From contig OZ038392.1 of NCBI GenBank assembly GCA_964036045.1, forward strand, positions 24,742,663 through 24,806,662: a DNA stretch of 64,000 bases, written 5' to 3'. Positions 1 to 10,180 of the stretch are shown here, piece by piece (positions within the stretch are counted from its first letter, which is position 1; each line of letters starts with the position of its first letter). Source of the DNA: Eutreptiella sp. 'Long Island Sound 2002'. Lineage: Eukaryota; Euglenozoa; Euglenophyceae; Eutreptiales; Eutreptiaceae. Below the pieces are notes generated by a model. That model made no database searches. It had not been told where the DNA came from and saw only the letters and a program-made list of their open reading frames with translations. Made by a program: the position numbers and the translations under genes.

Positions 1-1111
1 ATGCCCAGGTTCACCCAACATGCATTCGCCATGTCACACTCACCATCCATGACCCTACTAAACCTACTTGTGTGCTGCGCATTTGCGTGCAAAAAGGGCG
101 TCAGCATTTCATGGCATTCTACGAGGAGTTTGGGGAGGGGGGCACAGGTGTATCGTTTTGGTGCGGCAAGGTAGCAGGAGACCAAGTGGATCTCATTGTC
201 ATCCACAGTGTTGGTGTACATAACAACAGCGAGCGCAAACCAGCTTTTTTGAGGCCATTGGTGCCACCTAGGGCATGGCGTTGCACCTTGAAGCACGTCC
301 TAAACCGGGGTCAAGCAAGTACATGGTGCAGTTGTCGTTCGTTGCACTTTGGCTCACTATGGATGCTCCATTGCCCTTGGTCAGACTACTTTCTGCAATG
401 CTCAAACCATGCAACAGAAAGGAGGTTTGACCTTTGAGGCGATGACCACTTGGCACTTTCAAGGATGCTAAATGAGCTTGTGCTGACGCTCAACAAACTG
501 CTCAGGGCAAGCCTACAAGCACGCACAAAACCTCCTTAGACAGACATGATCTTTTCCATTCGGCTGGTGCACAAAAACGTGATGCACTGCAAACATGTCC
601 AGTGTTGCTGCACATGCCGCCCACACAGACACAATCTGGTTGTGTGGTACAAGCCAAGAGACTAATGGCGTGTCCACTTTTGTCCTATGTTATACATCAC
701 ACAGTGGGTTTCGGTTCACTGCATAGGCTGAACGCCCTGGAGGGCGGGGCGGGGGGGGGGGGGGGCTCCCTCCCTTGCAATGCACCCCTGGCCCCCACTC
801 CATCCATCCCCCAACGCTGCGCCATACCCTCATCCAGGGATGCATTACAAGGAGAGGACGGGGTCCTGAGGCTCAAGGGCTTGTGTATCAAAAATCGCCC
901 GAAGTATTTGTTGTTCGTCAACTTTTTTTGGCGAAGCTGCAATCACATGTTACCGTGGTGCTCGTCCTTCATCCTACATATTTGGGTACATTGAAACCAA
1001 GAAATTTACCTGCAATATTTTCAAAATTACTTGCAAAAATTGCATGTCGTTTTCCCCGGAATCTGCCTTGCGGCGGTGCTTGCTGCCAGTCGAGTAAAAA
1101 CGTACCCATAG
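1..1111. other. unassigned DNA, no supported gene
   Basis: A weak open frame lies at 72-437 on the plus strand (121 codons). It has no recognisable domain, no paralogue in the window and no homology-like pattern, so I do not call it a gene. A 14-base G run sits near 750 inside G/C-rich sequence. I see no RNA gene or element border here. Confidence 0.5.
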
Positions 1112-1253
1112 CCTACACTAACTGCAGGCAATTTTACAGGCACATTTGACAGGTAATCCTGAAGGCAAAGCCTACGCGAACTGCAGGTAATTTTACAGGC
1201 ACATTTGACGGGTCATCCTGAAGGCAAAGCCTACACGAACTGCAGATAAACCG
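1112..1253. repeat. 59-bp tandem repeat, about 2.4 copies
   Basis: Units start near 1112, 1171 and 1230. Each begins GCCTAC, contains AACTGCAG and CAGGCACATTTGAC, and ends CCTGAAGGCAAA. The third unit is cut short. No coding content. Confidence 0.85.
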
Positions 1254-1317
1254 AGAAAACATGTAGGACAGTGCAAGGCTGTCAAAAACAACAAAAAAAC
1301 AGGTCACAAGGGTGTCA

Positions 1318-1425
1318 GGCACCTCGGAATAATTGGGTACGCGGCCCAGGTGTTATCCGACAGTTCGCACCACCCCTGATTGGCATCAGGGTCAAATCGG
1401 CTTGGGTTTGTGTGGCCATGATTAC
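1318..1425. repeat. dispersed repeat, second copy at 59.6 kb
   Basis: The sequence from GGCACCTCGGAA through GCGGCCCAGGTGT and CGGCTTGGGT is clearly related, at roughly three quarters identity by eye, to 59624-59730 in the same orientation. The product is unknown. It is probably a fragment of a larger interspersed element. Confidence 0.7.
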
Positions 1426-1785
1426 CACACACCGCAAGGGGAGGGTCCTTGCGCCGGCCCTACCTCCAGCACGCAACAAAGCAAATCTGATGTTGTTGTC
1501 CATCAATCTTGCAATTCAAACTCTTTTTTTTTCTTCCGACACTGGTGAGTTCGGCCATCAAGGCGGACAATGTACTTAGGCAGCAACGGCCTAGAGGTAT
1601 GTACAGTAAAGTCAGCTTAACCATTGGGTGGGATGCGGGTAAGGCAGTTCTCCACAGAGGGAGAGCCCAATGGGGGCGCAGGACCTGTATGTACTGTACA
1701 CTCCATGCAGGTGGTGGGGCCTGCCACGACCACAGAGGGTCAACACCTAGAAACTGTGGAGTTGTGATTAGATCAAAAACTAAGA

Positions 1786-3426
1786 TCAAAGAGTGACTAA
1801 CAGTCGGGAACTACATGGAGCCCATAGTGCAGAATCGAAAAACTCATACACTGGGGTGGAAAGTGGTTGCAGGGGCGTACCCCTCAATGCAGGGCCGATA
1901 CATTGGGGCGGCATCAGAAGTGGATCTCCCGAATAGGACCCAGTGAGTTGAGTGAAGGGGAGGTCAACGCCGCCTCTATCGGGTGACCCCGTAAGCTGGA
2001 CAGCAGCCGGACTAGGGGGGTGCAAGCATCGCCGTTTGTAGATATGGACATCGGGGGACAGCGGGCGCCGACGCTTTAACTGTAGAACGCGCAGGGCCGC
2101 CAACTCGCTCTCCAGATACTGGCCCTTCTCTCGCCAGGCTACCTCCTGCCAGTGTTTCGTGATTGTGACCCAGTCGCCCCACTGACGCGCCAAGAGGCGC
2201 CCAGTGCTGAGGCCGACATACTGGGAGTGTAGCCGTCGCTTCAGGACAACTGACGATTCGTATGCCTCCCTGTGATGGGAGTGAACCAGTGCCGCATATG
2301 AGGATCGGATAGACCAGGACGTGCTGGAGAAAGCTGCCCTATATAAGCGCTCTGCCTCCCCCATGCACGTACGGAGCCACTGCTCGTGGGCCCTCATGCG
2401 GTAGGCCATCATGGAGGCCCAAGTCATGTATTTCTGATGGGACATGGATGCATGGTGCAGAGTGGCACCCCCAATGGTGCGTGTCTGACGCTGATATAGG
2501 AGGGCGGTGGCCAGTTTGAGTGTAGGTAGGTAGGAGAGGGTGTAATTATGATATGTGAGCAGGGCCCGAGCCATGTTCATCTTGGCATGTATGGCACCTT
2601 GGAAGCAAGACGTGCGGAACAGGTATCGGGCTGACAGCAACGGAGCCCTCCACGCCGAGACCATCGCGCGCAACCAGACGGTGGTCTTGCAGGCCATATG
2701 CAGCAGAAGTGTGTGGGATCTGTAGTGCGCCTGTAGTTCACGGCGTATGTCTCTCCAGAGGGTGTGTAGCTGAGCCACAGACCTCATGAGGAAAATTTCC
2801 CCCGGGAGGCCCCGACAGACCAAGGGAGGCCGGCGGGGGCCTAGATTTGAGGGGGTAGACGGGTTTGACACATAGTCGTGGACCCTGGCCTGAAGCGGCG
2901 GACTCAGAGAGGAGAGGAGACGAAGGAGCGTGCAGGCCGCGTTGTTAGAGTAGGGTTGCTGCATGATGTATGACGCACAGGTGTCAGGGGAAGACCGCGG
3001 TCGCTTGGGACCGCGCTTGTTGCGCCCTCCCTCCCGTGGTTTGTAGTGTACCTGCGCCCGCAGCGTCGTACTGTCGGGGTTCAGGGAAACAACTCGGCGA
3101 CGGAGTTTAGTGTACCATATTGGCGTGCCGCGGCTGTCAGCATTTGAGCGAATGCCGTCTGTACGTGGGGGCATGGGTAGTGACTGGCGTAAAAGGGTTG
3201 TGGCATGCATCATATGGTACTGATGCCATGCCACGCGGTACCGGAGTTCGCGCAGTTTTTCCCGCAGTACAGTGTCAATGAAGGACTGAGGGACACGCAG
3301 TTTGGAAATGTGGTCCAGATCTTCCGGTGAGGCCCGGTCAAGCCACCGTTGTGCCATGCCCTCCCAAGGACCCCATGTGCGGACCCACTCGCGGAGAAAA
3401 ACCGGGGACCATGCACTACAGTGCAC
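1786..3426 (-). CDS. long C-terminal domain of the LINE-like ORF
   Basis: This is an open frame of 546 codons ending in TGA. Just upstream in the same frame is CPLC, then a TAG, then GTLHARLVHC, which resembles the Cys/His finger found after RNase H in several LINE families. The body is rich in Arg, Leu, Trp and His, with repeated helical-looking segments (for example near residues 200-400) and a basic stretch RNKRGPKRPR. I do not recognise a domain. The length of undisturbed frame suggests fairly recent activity compared with the broken RNase H upstream. It could be a nucleic-acid-binding tail; that is inference. Confidence 0.55.
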   Translation of the reverse strand: MHCSAWSPVFLREWVRTWGPWEGMAQRWLDRASPEDLDHISKLRVPQSFIDTVLREKLRELRYRVAWHQYHMMHATTLLRQSLPMPPRTDGIRSNADSRGTPIWYTKLRRRVVSLNPDSTTLRAQVHYKPREGGRNKRGPKRPRSSPDTCASYIMQQPYSNNAACTLLRLLSSLSPPLQARVHDYVSNPSTPSNLGPRRPPLVCRGLPGEIFLMRSVAQLHTLWRDIRRELQAHYRSHTLLLHMACKTTVWLRAMVSAWRAPLLSARYLFRTSCFQGAIHAKMNMARALLTYHNYTLSYLPTLKLATALLYQRQTRTIGGATLHHASMSHQKYMTWASMMAYRMRAHEQWLRTCMGEAERLYRAAFSSTSWSIRSSYAALVHSHHREAYESSVVLKRRLHSQYVGLSTGRLLARQWGDWVTITKHWQEVAWREKGQYLESELAALRVLQLKRRRPLSPDVHIYKRRCLHPPSPAAVQLTGSPDRGGVDLPFTQLTGSYSGDPLLMPPQCIGPALRGTPLQPLSTPVYEFFDSALWAPCSSRLLVTL

Positions 3427-3699
3427 AAGTCGTGCGTGCAGGGTGCCTCGATGCCACTAAGAACATAGGGGGCAGGGGACTTTGGTTTTTTCCCAAGGGG
3501 GGGAGCAACCCGCCCATCGTACATTACCCCACATCCACTGGACCCATACGTGCCGGCGCAGCGCCCGTAGAGGGAGCCAGGTCGCCCAATGCAGGCCCCG
3601 ATACACCTGATACGGGCGCGTGGCGGCAATCCATTTGCTCGGTGGGTCGGAGCCTCAGTCCCCCCCACGGATATGCTGGACGGACCTGTGGGATTGTGG

Positions 3700-4152
3700 A
3701 TAGGCAGAGGAAGGGACGTTGCCAGTTTGGCGAGACGGTCCACTTCGTTGTTACGTTGGATGTCATCGAACTCCTGGGCATCACGGGCAGATGAGGTTTT
3801 CGGGTGCCCTGGGATCCAGCGGACCCGAATATTCTTTTTCCCCCAGGGTGGCCGACACTCGGGAGCGTAGGTCCATGTCGGAGGCCTCTCGGTGGGGCTC
3901 CACACGGCCATGATCCACCACTGCCTGATTGTCCAGGGTGATGGTGGATCCCGGGGCCGCCAGGTGAGCCGCCACACACAGTCCCATTAGTTCAGCGCGA
4001 TATGATGTCTGGGGCCCATGGACTCTGGCAATGCACTGGAAAGGGCCACAAGTCAGTGCCATTCCCGCTCTGGATCCCTGCGGTGATCCCCGACAGTCTG
4101 GTGTCACCAACAACTTGCTCCCATCGCTGTGCCAAGAATTGCCCTCTTTCAT
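3700..4152 (-). pseudogene. RNase H domain of the LINE-like element, frameshifted
   Basis: The frame from 4152 carries the first three catalytic acids of a type I RNase H. Asp is in the motif HSDGSK (residue 10), Glu in TSYRAELMG (residue 54) and Asp in TLDNQAVVDH (residue 74). The fourth acid lies in a different frame (from 3977) in RNNEVDRLAKLA, just after the IRVRWIPGHPK strand, in the order normal for the family. The domain is therefore complete in content but split by a frameshift near 3900. The preceding 4552-3992 frame reads into it with another shift near 4150. The function in the element would be removal of the RNA strand during reverse transcription. Confidence 0.7.
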
Positions 4153-4848
4153 TTATAATTTTGGCCACCGACATTTGATTCCCAGTAAAGGGGATCTGGC
4201 GTCCCTGGCTGTCAAATGATTCTTGCTCGGGTCCCGTCCACTCTGGGATGGTCCAGATGGCGGTTTCCCCGGGTGCAAGGGTGCGCAGGGATGAGGCTAC
4301 TGGTTGCTTAAAGGACGCTGGGAAACTGGGAACCAACATGTGGGGGGAGGTAACAGCATCTGACAACTCATGTTGCCAGGGTCGAACCGACCACATGTCC
4401 GCCATCAGTTCCGGTCGGGGCACGCGGGCGTGGATGTCGTTGTACGTTTTCCCATCGTAATTCACACCTCGTGCTTGGGGGTTGGGGGTCCAATGATGTA
4501 ACGTGGAATGTCCTAAGGACATGTAGTACTCACACTCAGCTAGTTCCTGCACTGGTTGATCCTCTTCCAGGGTTGTGTCCCGTCCTGCGTGTCTTGTGTA
4601 TCCCCATGCTGGTCCCGGCCAAAAAGTTGCTTTATGGGAGTCAAAACTCTATCCATGTTGCCATTTTGCATGTGCATCATGACATTCCTGACACATGTCG
4701 CAAAATCCCTTACCTTGAAATGTTCTTTTGCTGACCAAAATGCTCCATTTCACTGGTTGTATTTTGCAGGGGTTTTCCACTGCATTCTTAGCTTTTTGCC
4801 ATCGCTCGCACAACATGTGCAGCAACGGTGACCTCCTTGAAAGCGTTC

Positions 4849-5170
4849 CTAGCATCCTCCCCTTCCCAAAGCTTCTTGAAATGTTGGTAGCAATATCGCA
4901 GGCACCACGAGGCACCAACTCCCCCGTCCCTTTTTCCAAGCAAATATTCCAAGCACGCTCCCCTTCCCAGGGCTCCCCGAAAAGTTGGTAGCAATATCGC
5001 AGGCACCCCGTGGCACCAACTCCCCCGTCCCTTTTTCCAAGCAAATATTCCAAGCACGCTCCCCTTCCCAGGGCTCCCCGAAACGTTGGTAGCAATATCG
5101 CAGGCACCCCGTGGCACCAACTCCCCCGTCCCTTTTTCCGAGCAAATATTCCAAGCACGCCGTGGTGCCC
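4849..5170. repeat. 101-bp minisatellite, about three copies
   Basis: The marker CAAATATTCC recurs at 4941, 5042 and 5143, giving an exact 101-bp period. Units also share GGTAGCAATATCGCAGGCAC and CCCGTCCCTTTTTC. Read on the minus strand, the consensus resembles the sequence at 20740-20830 on the plus strand (both contain TGCCTGCGATATTGC). Confidence 0.85.
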
Positions 5171-5331
5171 CCTCCCTCGACCTTTTTTCGAAGCGCACAT
5201 GCAATCGCTCCCCTGCCAGCAAACTGTGTACAAATAGCACAAGCCCCCCACGTCCGGAAAACCCTGCTGTATTTTTCCAAGCGGTTGTTCAACCCGCAGC
5301 GCGTTGGTGAAGAACGCCATCTATGTACATG

Positions 5332-5431
5332 GCTCCGCCACTCCTCAAAGAGAAGCTGCCCCGGCTACCATGGCCACGCGTGGCCAATCACAAGTCCCCG
5401 ACCGTGGGACTGACTCACGGAGCACCGGGTT
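5332..5431. repeat. dispersed 100-bp repeat, copy 1
   Basis: The segment from CCGCCACTCCTCAAAGAGAA to GGAGCACCGGGTT is nearly identical to 6775-6872 in the same orientation. A fragment (GCCACTCCTCAAAGAGAAG) also occurs at about 6250. The copies bracket the rearranged block that holds the RRM frame. Confidence 0.85.
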
Positions 5432-5453
5432 ACAAAGGCACAAGACAAGAGCA

Positions 5454-5567
5454 CGGATGCTGACCGCTCAACAGAAAGCCGACCTCGACAACCAAATTGC
5501 AAAGACACAGAAGGACATGGGCAAGGCGCGTGCGCGCCTCGGCGAGCTGCGTCCCAAGGTGGGGACC
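5454..5567 (+). pseudogene. C-terminal fragment of the 25-kb coiled-coil gene
   Basis: The frame translates to a segment beginning MLTAQQKADLD, almost the same as residues about 165-205 of the protein at 25065-25754. DNA identity is about 90% by eye over 110 bp. The rest of the gene is absent here. Its N-terminal counterpart lies separately at 6460-6640, so the locus is a scrambled partial copy. Confidence 0.75.
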
Positions 5568-5698
5568 ACTCGCCCACTTGCCACGTTTGATAGACAAACC
5601 TCCATGCCATAGCACAGCAAACGCGCACACAAGCACACAAGCACACAAGCACTAAGCCAAACAGTGCACTGCATTACGCGCGCACCACACACATACCA

Positions 5699-6244
5699 TT
5701 AAGGCATGGTCCAGAGGGACACATGCAGAGTGCACGGTCCGGAGGGTCCGTGGGCGTTTTGGGTCCACTTGACCCCGATCAAGCCGTCCTGGTCGTGCAG
5801 CATCCCACACACCTCCTCATAAGTGGTGCTCTTCGGGATGTTGAAGAGGGCGAGGCCGTTGGAGCTCCACCCTTTGTCTTGGTGCCCCTTCAGCGCGGCG
5901 CGGCACCACACGCCGCGCATGTTCTGCTCCGGCTCCTCGGACGCAGCGACAACGGAGGCCTCCGCCGCGAAGGTAATGAAGCCGTAGGGGGGCGTGCCGG
6001 GCTTGATCACCACCGCGTCGATATCCCCAAACTTCCCGAAGGTGCCTTGAAGTTCGCCATACGAGCAGTACACCGGCTGCACTTTGACGGTGAAAAAGCC
6101 TGGATGCCCCGGACTGCCACCGTCCGCCGCTGCATCGCTACGTTCTTCGGACACTGTACCACGTTTGCATGCCACGGCACAGAGGACAAACCGCACAGCG
6201 GAAAAAAGCGCGACGCCGAACAAAGTACACATCATATCGTACAA
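5699..6244 (-). CDS. RRM-type RNA-binding protein, partial
   Basis: This 181-codon frame ends in TAA. Residues about 50-115 form one RNA-recognition motif: a strand ending in QPVY, helix GELQGTFGKFGDI, strand DAVVIKP, and an RNP1-like YGFITFAA. A second RRM begins at NGLALFNIP (RNP2) and continues through a helix and GLIGVKW but lacks its RNP1, so the protein is truncated or continues in another exon. The N terminus contains a hydrophobic stretch (VALFSAVRFVLCAVAC) of unclear meaning. The best start is uncertain because the frame opens on a non-ATG codon. It lies between two copies of the 100-bp repeat, so it may be a captured or processed gene fragment. Role by family: binding single-stranded RNA. 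Confidence 0.6.
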   Translation of the reverse strand: MYDMMCTLFGVALFSAVRFVLCAVACKRGTVSEERSDAAADGGSPGHPGFFTVKVQPVYCSYGELQGTFGKFGDIDAVVIKPGTPPYGFITFAAEASVVAASEEPEQNMRGVWCRAALKGHQDKGWSSNGLALFNIPKSTTYEEVCGMLHDQDGLIGVKWTQNAHGPSGPCTLHVSLWTMP

Positions 6245-6459
6245 TGCTCAGCCACTCCTCAAAGAGAAGTGGACAATGTATATATGCTATATATACGGTG
6301 ATACAGGCTGCGTAGGCACAAATGAATGGGCAAGTCTCTATGATCGAGGACCAGCTGAGTTTAGGGGGCTGACTCCTCATGGACATGACAGGGATCACCA
6401 AATACGTCTTGAGACTGATGAGAACTCAGCTTGGGTACAGCGTTCTCAATTGGGGGCCT

Positions 6460-6640
6460 TGTGAGATCTAGTTCGCCTTGCTCACGCACAAGTATCGTGA
6501 CCACGTGTGGGAATGTCGTGGACATCTTGAGCAAGCCAACAAAGGAGGAGAAGAGCGATGGCTGTGGCGGAGCCAGCCGGCGATGGGGACACTGTGACGG
6601 CGCTACACGAGTACAGGGACAAGCTACATTGGTCGGGCCG
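6460..6640 (+). pseudogene. N-terminal fragment of the 25-kb coiled-coil gene
   Basis: DNA from GAGATCTAGTTCGCC through GGGAATGTCGT to GGCGATGGGGACA matches 25127-25290 at about 80-85% by eye. The frame is broken relative to the 25-kb gene. Together with 5454-5567 this shows a second, rearranged copy of that gene. Confidence 0.7.
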
Positions 6641-6774
6641 GATTCCACCATCATCAAGTCTGTAAGGCGTTGCGTGCTTGTTGGTTCGAAAGGTGAATTG
6701 CAAGGCCTAGCAAGCACACACGCAAACGAGCACACAAGCACCAAACTTCAAAAGATTTTCAACTATGCACATTG

Positions 6775-6872
6775 CTCCGCCACTCCTCAAAGAGAAGCTG
6801 CCCCGGCTACCAAGGCCACGCGTGGCCAATCACAAGTCCCCGATCGCAGGATTGACTCACGGAGCGCCGGGT
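6775..6872. repeat. dispersed 100-bp repeat, copy 2
   Basis: Direct repeat of 5332-5431 (see that entry). It is followed by two short copies of CCATAAAATGGAC separated by a C run near 6910. Confidence 0.85.
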
Positions 6873-6967
6873 TCCCCCCCCCCTCCCCCCATAAAATGGA
6901 CGGTGCCCCCCCCCCCCCCATAAAATGGACAGTGGTGCAGCAGAACAGTGGTTGGGCAGGATAGTAG

Positions 6968-9516
6968 TTAATCTAAATAGATATATTCTGGTGATGGCTT
7001 TGGCTTCGGCTTGGATGCATCAGCACTGCGCCGAAATTTTTTGGGTCGTTCAATTGGTGCAGCAGAGCTGCTTTCGCCAGTCGATTGCAGTAGTACATCC
7101 ACCATTCGGTGGCAACTAATGGCAGGGGGGTCACCAGAAATGGGGCCAGGCATTGAGGCAGGCTTGGGACAGGGTGGTGCCTGCGGCCCACGTGTGGCAC
7201 CCAGTGTGCCAGACGTTTGATTAGGTTTGGGACAGGGTGGTGGACGTGGGGCACCCAGTGTGCCAGGAACAGTAACAGACTTTGGGCTGGGCTTGGGCAC
7301 GGGTGGTGACTGTGGCTCCGCTTTTTGGGTGTCGCTGTCGCTGCTGCTGCTACAACTGCTTTGTGAACTCTCACTGCCACTACTGCCACTACTTTCACTC
7401 TGGCTGTCACTACTATCTGATGAGGAGCTCTGTGCATCCAACTCCGAAGCGCTAGGGACCAACACAACTGGCTGGGCCAACCGACATTGGCGGACTGGCA
7501 TCACTCGTCGGGCTGGCAGGCCCTCGCACGTATCAGGAGGGGCAAAATCGCTACCCGCAGCCTCGACCACGGTAGGGCGCGGCTGCTTTTTCTTGTGTCG
7601 TCGGTCTTTACGGGAGCTGAAGGTGCGCAGACTGCCTAAACCCAGAACCGGCCAAGAAACAACCACATCCCAGTTAATAGGGATCCAGTGGCGCACCCGG
7701 GGCAACTGGGTGCTGCACAGGCCGCAGATGCAATAGACATCAACACTTGGCTGCGTTGAGCCACCGAACCCTAGTTTGACAGATTTTGTGGCCACGTCCA
7801 TTGCGCAGAAACAGCCACCAGTTGCAACACCACATTGGACAATGCGCACCAGCATGTCACGCCAACACTCAGTGGCCAGAACAGTACAGGGCTGCAGCAG
7901 AATCGCCCGCACCTCGGGGTGCCAGTGCTCCACACGATTTGTTTTTTTTTACCCTTTTCAGGAATTGCACGTAATGTTCATGCTGCAGGGTCTCCCGGAT
8001 ACTTTCGGAATTCTCCGTGCTGGTGACCCCGGCAAAGCGCTTGGCCACTGCGAGCCATGCTTCCCCCCCCTCGTCTTGAACGTGCACAGGAAGACGCGGG
8101 TAATCAAAAAAGTGCGTCATCCCATGTGCGTACAATGTGCATGTGCTACACCCCTCACACATCTCAGTGATGAGGAGGGTTAAATACACATGCACTTTAC
8201 CCTGTGTGGACCATACACATGGTGGCATGTGCTTGGTCCCATACAACAGGGATACAACATGACAGAAGCTCAGAAACAACTGATGGAGGGGGGAGGGCAA
8301 TTTGCCTGTTTGCACAACCATTGGGAACAATGTGCGCACCTCTCGCCCCGTGAGTGACAACCCTGAACGGAAGCGGCTGCGCGTCTTGGATTAGTTCTGT
8401 TTTGTGTGTGGATCCATTTTTAGCTCATAGCGGCGAGCAACAGCTACCACAAGCACCAGAAACGTGCACGACTCGATAGTGGGCAGTGTGCGTCCCACAA
8501 CCCCTCTATTCGGCTGCCAAAGCCTTTAATGTTATGTAGTACAGGCTGCACTGCTTTTACCTGGGCTAAGTTGGACAACTCAGCCAGACGGACAGACTAG
8601 CTGTCTGAATGAAGTGGCGCCGTAGTGAAAAGGTTGGCAAGATGGTTCTTTCTATCCCATTGGCATGAGCAACAACCCTGTCCATTCTGCAGCTCAGACC
8701 ACATCTGGTGATGGTCGGCCATGAGGAAGCTCAACTGTAGACTGAGCTGAACAACGTGGCGCGTGCCGGCGACAACAACGGGAAGCCTGAACGTTGTGGC
8801 CTGCAATTTTTTTATCTCCTGGACGCGCCCATTCACGGCCGAGGACGCCCAGTTAGCACGGGGGAGTTCACGCCATGTTAGGAGGGAGGTGGCAGAAGGC
8901 ACTCCCTCAACAGGATCAAAAAGCCGACCTGCCAAATCCAGGATGGCAACCTTAACATTGTAGTTGCTTCTGCCGCGGGGGTCATAGCCATCGGAAAACA
9001 ATACAACCTGCAGGGTAGCTTCTACAGGGGGGGGGGGGGGGTTGCGGACAAGCCTTGGGCCTTGGTATTTGAGTAGAAGGCCGCAACTTGTAGGAGCACG
9101 GACTCGTTGTTTAACCGGCGGTCTACACTGGGAATCTGGATTGCCTCCTCCATGTGCAGGTCACCCATAGTCCAAGGGAGGTCTATGACTAGGGCACGCA
9201 ACCGTTGCATTAGGTGACTTGACAACCGCAACTCATGCCGTGCTTCCACCACACTGCTACGCGGGGGGGCACTTGGGGGGAGGGCTGCTACCTTGGGCAC
9301 GTGCCGCAAGATCCGCTGGCGTACAATAAGGCCACTTGGGCCGCCTTGCGTCGCACGCAAAACGTCTTCGATTTGCCACTGCGGAACGGCATCTGCATTC
9401 GGCAGCTCCAAGAGACGGCGCACGTCATCACGATGCACATGCCCTTGACCCCACAAATGCCGGAGAGCTTCTTCCCAAGTGCAGCTGCCGCTAACGTACC
9501 ACACGACGTGGTTCAC
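6968..9516 (-). pseudogene. unrecognised multi-block element protein, copy 1
   Basis: The reading proceeds from 9516 through four frame segments: 9516-9022, about 9030-8600, 8360-7869 and 7933-6968. All but the first can be aligned in order with the plus-strand copy at 17.8-20.0 kb. Shared landmarks are a DG..PRGR.N.N..VAI.D segment (8990), ADHHQMWSE followed by CCSCQWDRKNH (8690), VQPVLHNIKG (8560), LSLTGRE (8360), EGCSTCTLYAH, KRFAGVTST and a CxCGxC near 7730. The C terminus is a Ser-rich acidic tract followed by Pro/Lys-rich sequence. Frames change at a G run (9027-9041) and a T run (7942-7950); a TAG lies at 8599-8597 with homology continuing beyond it. I do not recognise the family. A DNA-transposon protein is the most likely identity, by its repetition and decay. 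Confidence 0.6.
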
Positions 9517-9538
9517 AACAAATTCATGGCACTGATCC

Positions 9539-9882
9539 CCCCCTAACCTCCTGACATGTATAGCTCACACATACACAGAACACAAAACCAACACTGATGC
9601 TTGCTCCTTCACTGGCGGTAGACTTGTGTGCCGTGGATCTATGATACAGTTCTTCATGATTGTATCAATGGTGTTCCTGAAGTGTGCGTAAGTGTCTGGG
9701 CGGGTGGGTGGGCCCAAAAATCTTTATAAGATTCTATAGTGATAGTGCATATGAGTGGTATTATGGGGTGAATCCTGTGATTCGCCTATAGGTGAATCCC
9801 TTGATTCCCCCCTAACCTCCTGACATGTACAGCTCACACATACACAGAACACAAAACCAACATTGATGCTTGCTCCTTCACT
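9539..9882. repeat. 77-bp direct repeat pair flanking a 190-bp insert
   Basis: The sequence CTAACCTCCTGACATGTA through GCTTGCTCCTTCACTGGCG occurs at 9539-9615 and again at 9806-9882 with two differences. The first copy lies 23 bp upstream of the start of element copy 1, so it may be its promoter region; the second lies just past the 93-bp repeat at 9713-9805. Confidence 0.85.
9713..9805 (-). repeat. 93-bp terminal direct repeat, downstream copy
   Basis: Ninety-three bases starting CCCAAAAATCTTTATAAG match 12116-12208 with about three mismatches, in the same orientation. The repeat contains a near-perfect palindrome (ATTCGCCTATAGGTGAAT). It lies 0.4 kb downstream of the gag-like gene on that gene's strand. 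Confidence 0.85.
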
Positions 9883-10180
9883 GGCGCGCCAGGCCCGAAG
9901 GGCACCGTGGGTCATCTCTGACTCACACTCATGCTGGGCTCTCGTGGTTCCACATGTATGGGCGTGCTCGCTCACTGACTCACACTCTGCTGTCTCATCC
10001 ATCGCACTTGCGAGGGGAGCTCTCTTTTATATACCCTGGGTATGGTCCTGTTCTGCCTGCACCACGTGTCCTCCCTCCCCCCCCCCCTCCCCTCTCCAGC
10101 CCACTCCTTCCTTACTCTCATACATGAGCGCCATGGACGGTCCGTGCAGGAGTGAAAGTCATCCTCGTGCCAGTCTCGCC

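Larger units (their letters stand above)
1523..4552 (-). mobile_element. 5'-truncated LINE-like element (RNase H and C-terminal part)
   Basis: Read on the minus strand from 4552, the order is an unassigned segment, a ribonuclease H domain, a CPLC...HARLVHC zinc-finger-like segment, and a long basic C-terminal domain ending at a TGA (1788-1786). No reverse transcriptase lies upstream; sequence before 4552 changes to unrelated minisatellite DNA, as expected of 5' truncation by target-primed reverse transcription. A short T run near 1523-1533 on the plus strand could be the A tail. The reading frame shifts at least three times, so the copy is dead or the assembly has indels. Assignment rests on the RNase H plus post-RNase-H finger combination seen in some non-LTR retrotransposons. 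Confidence 0.6.
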
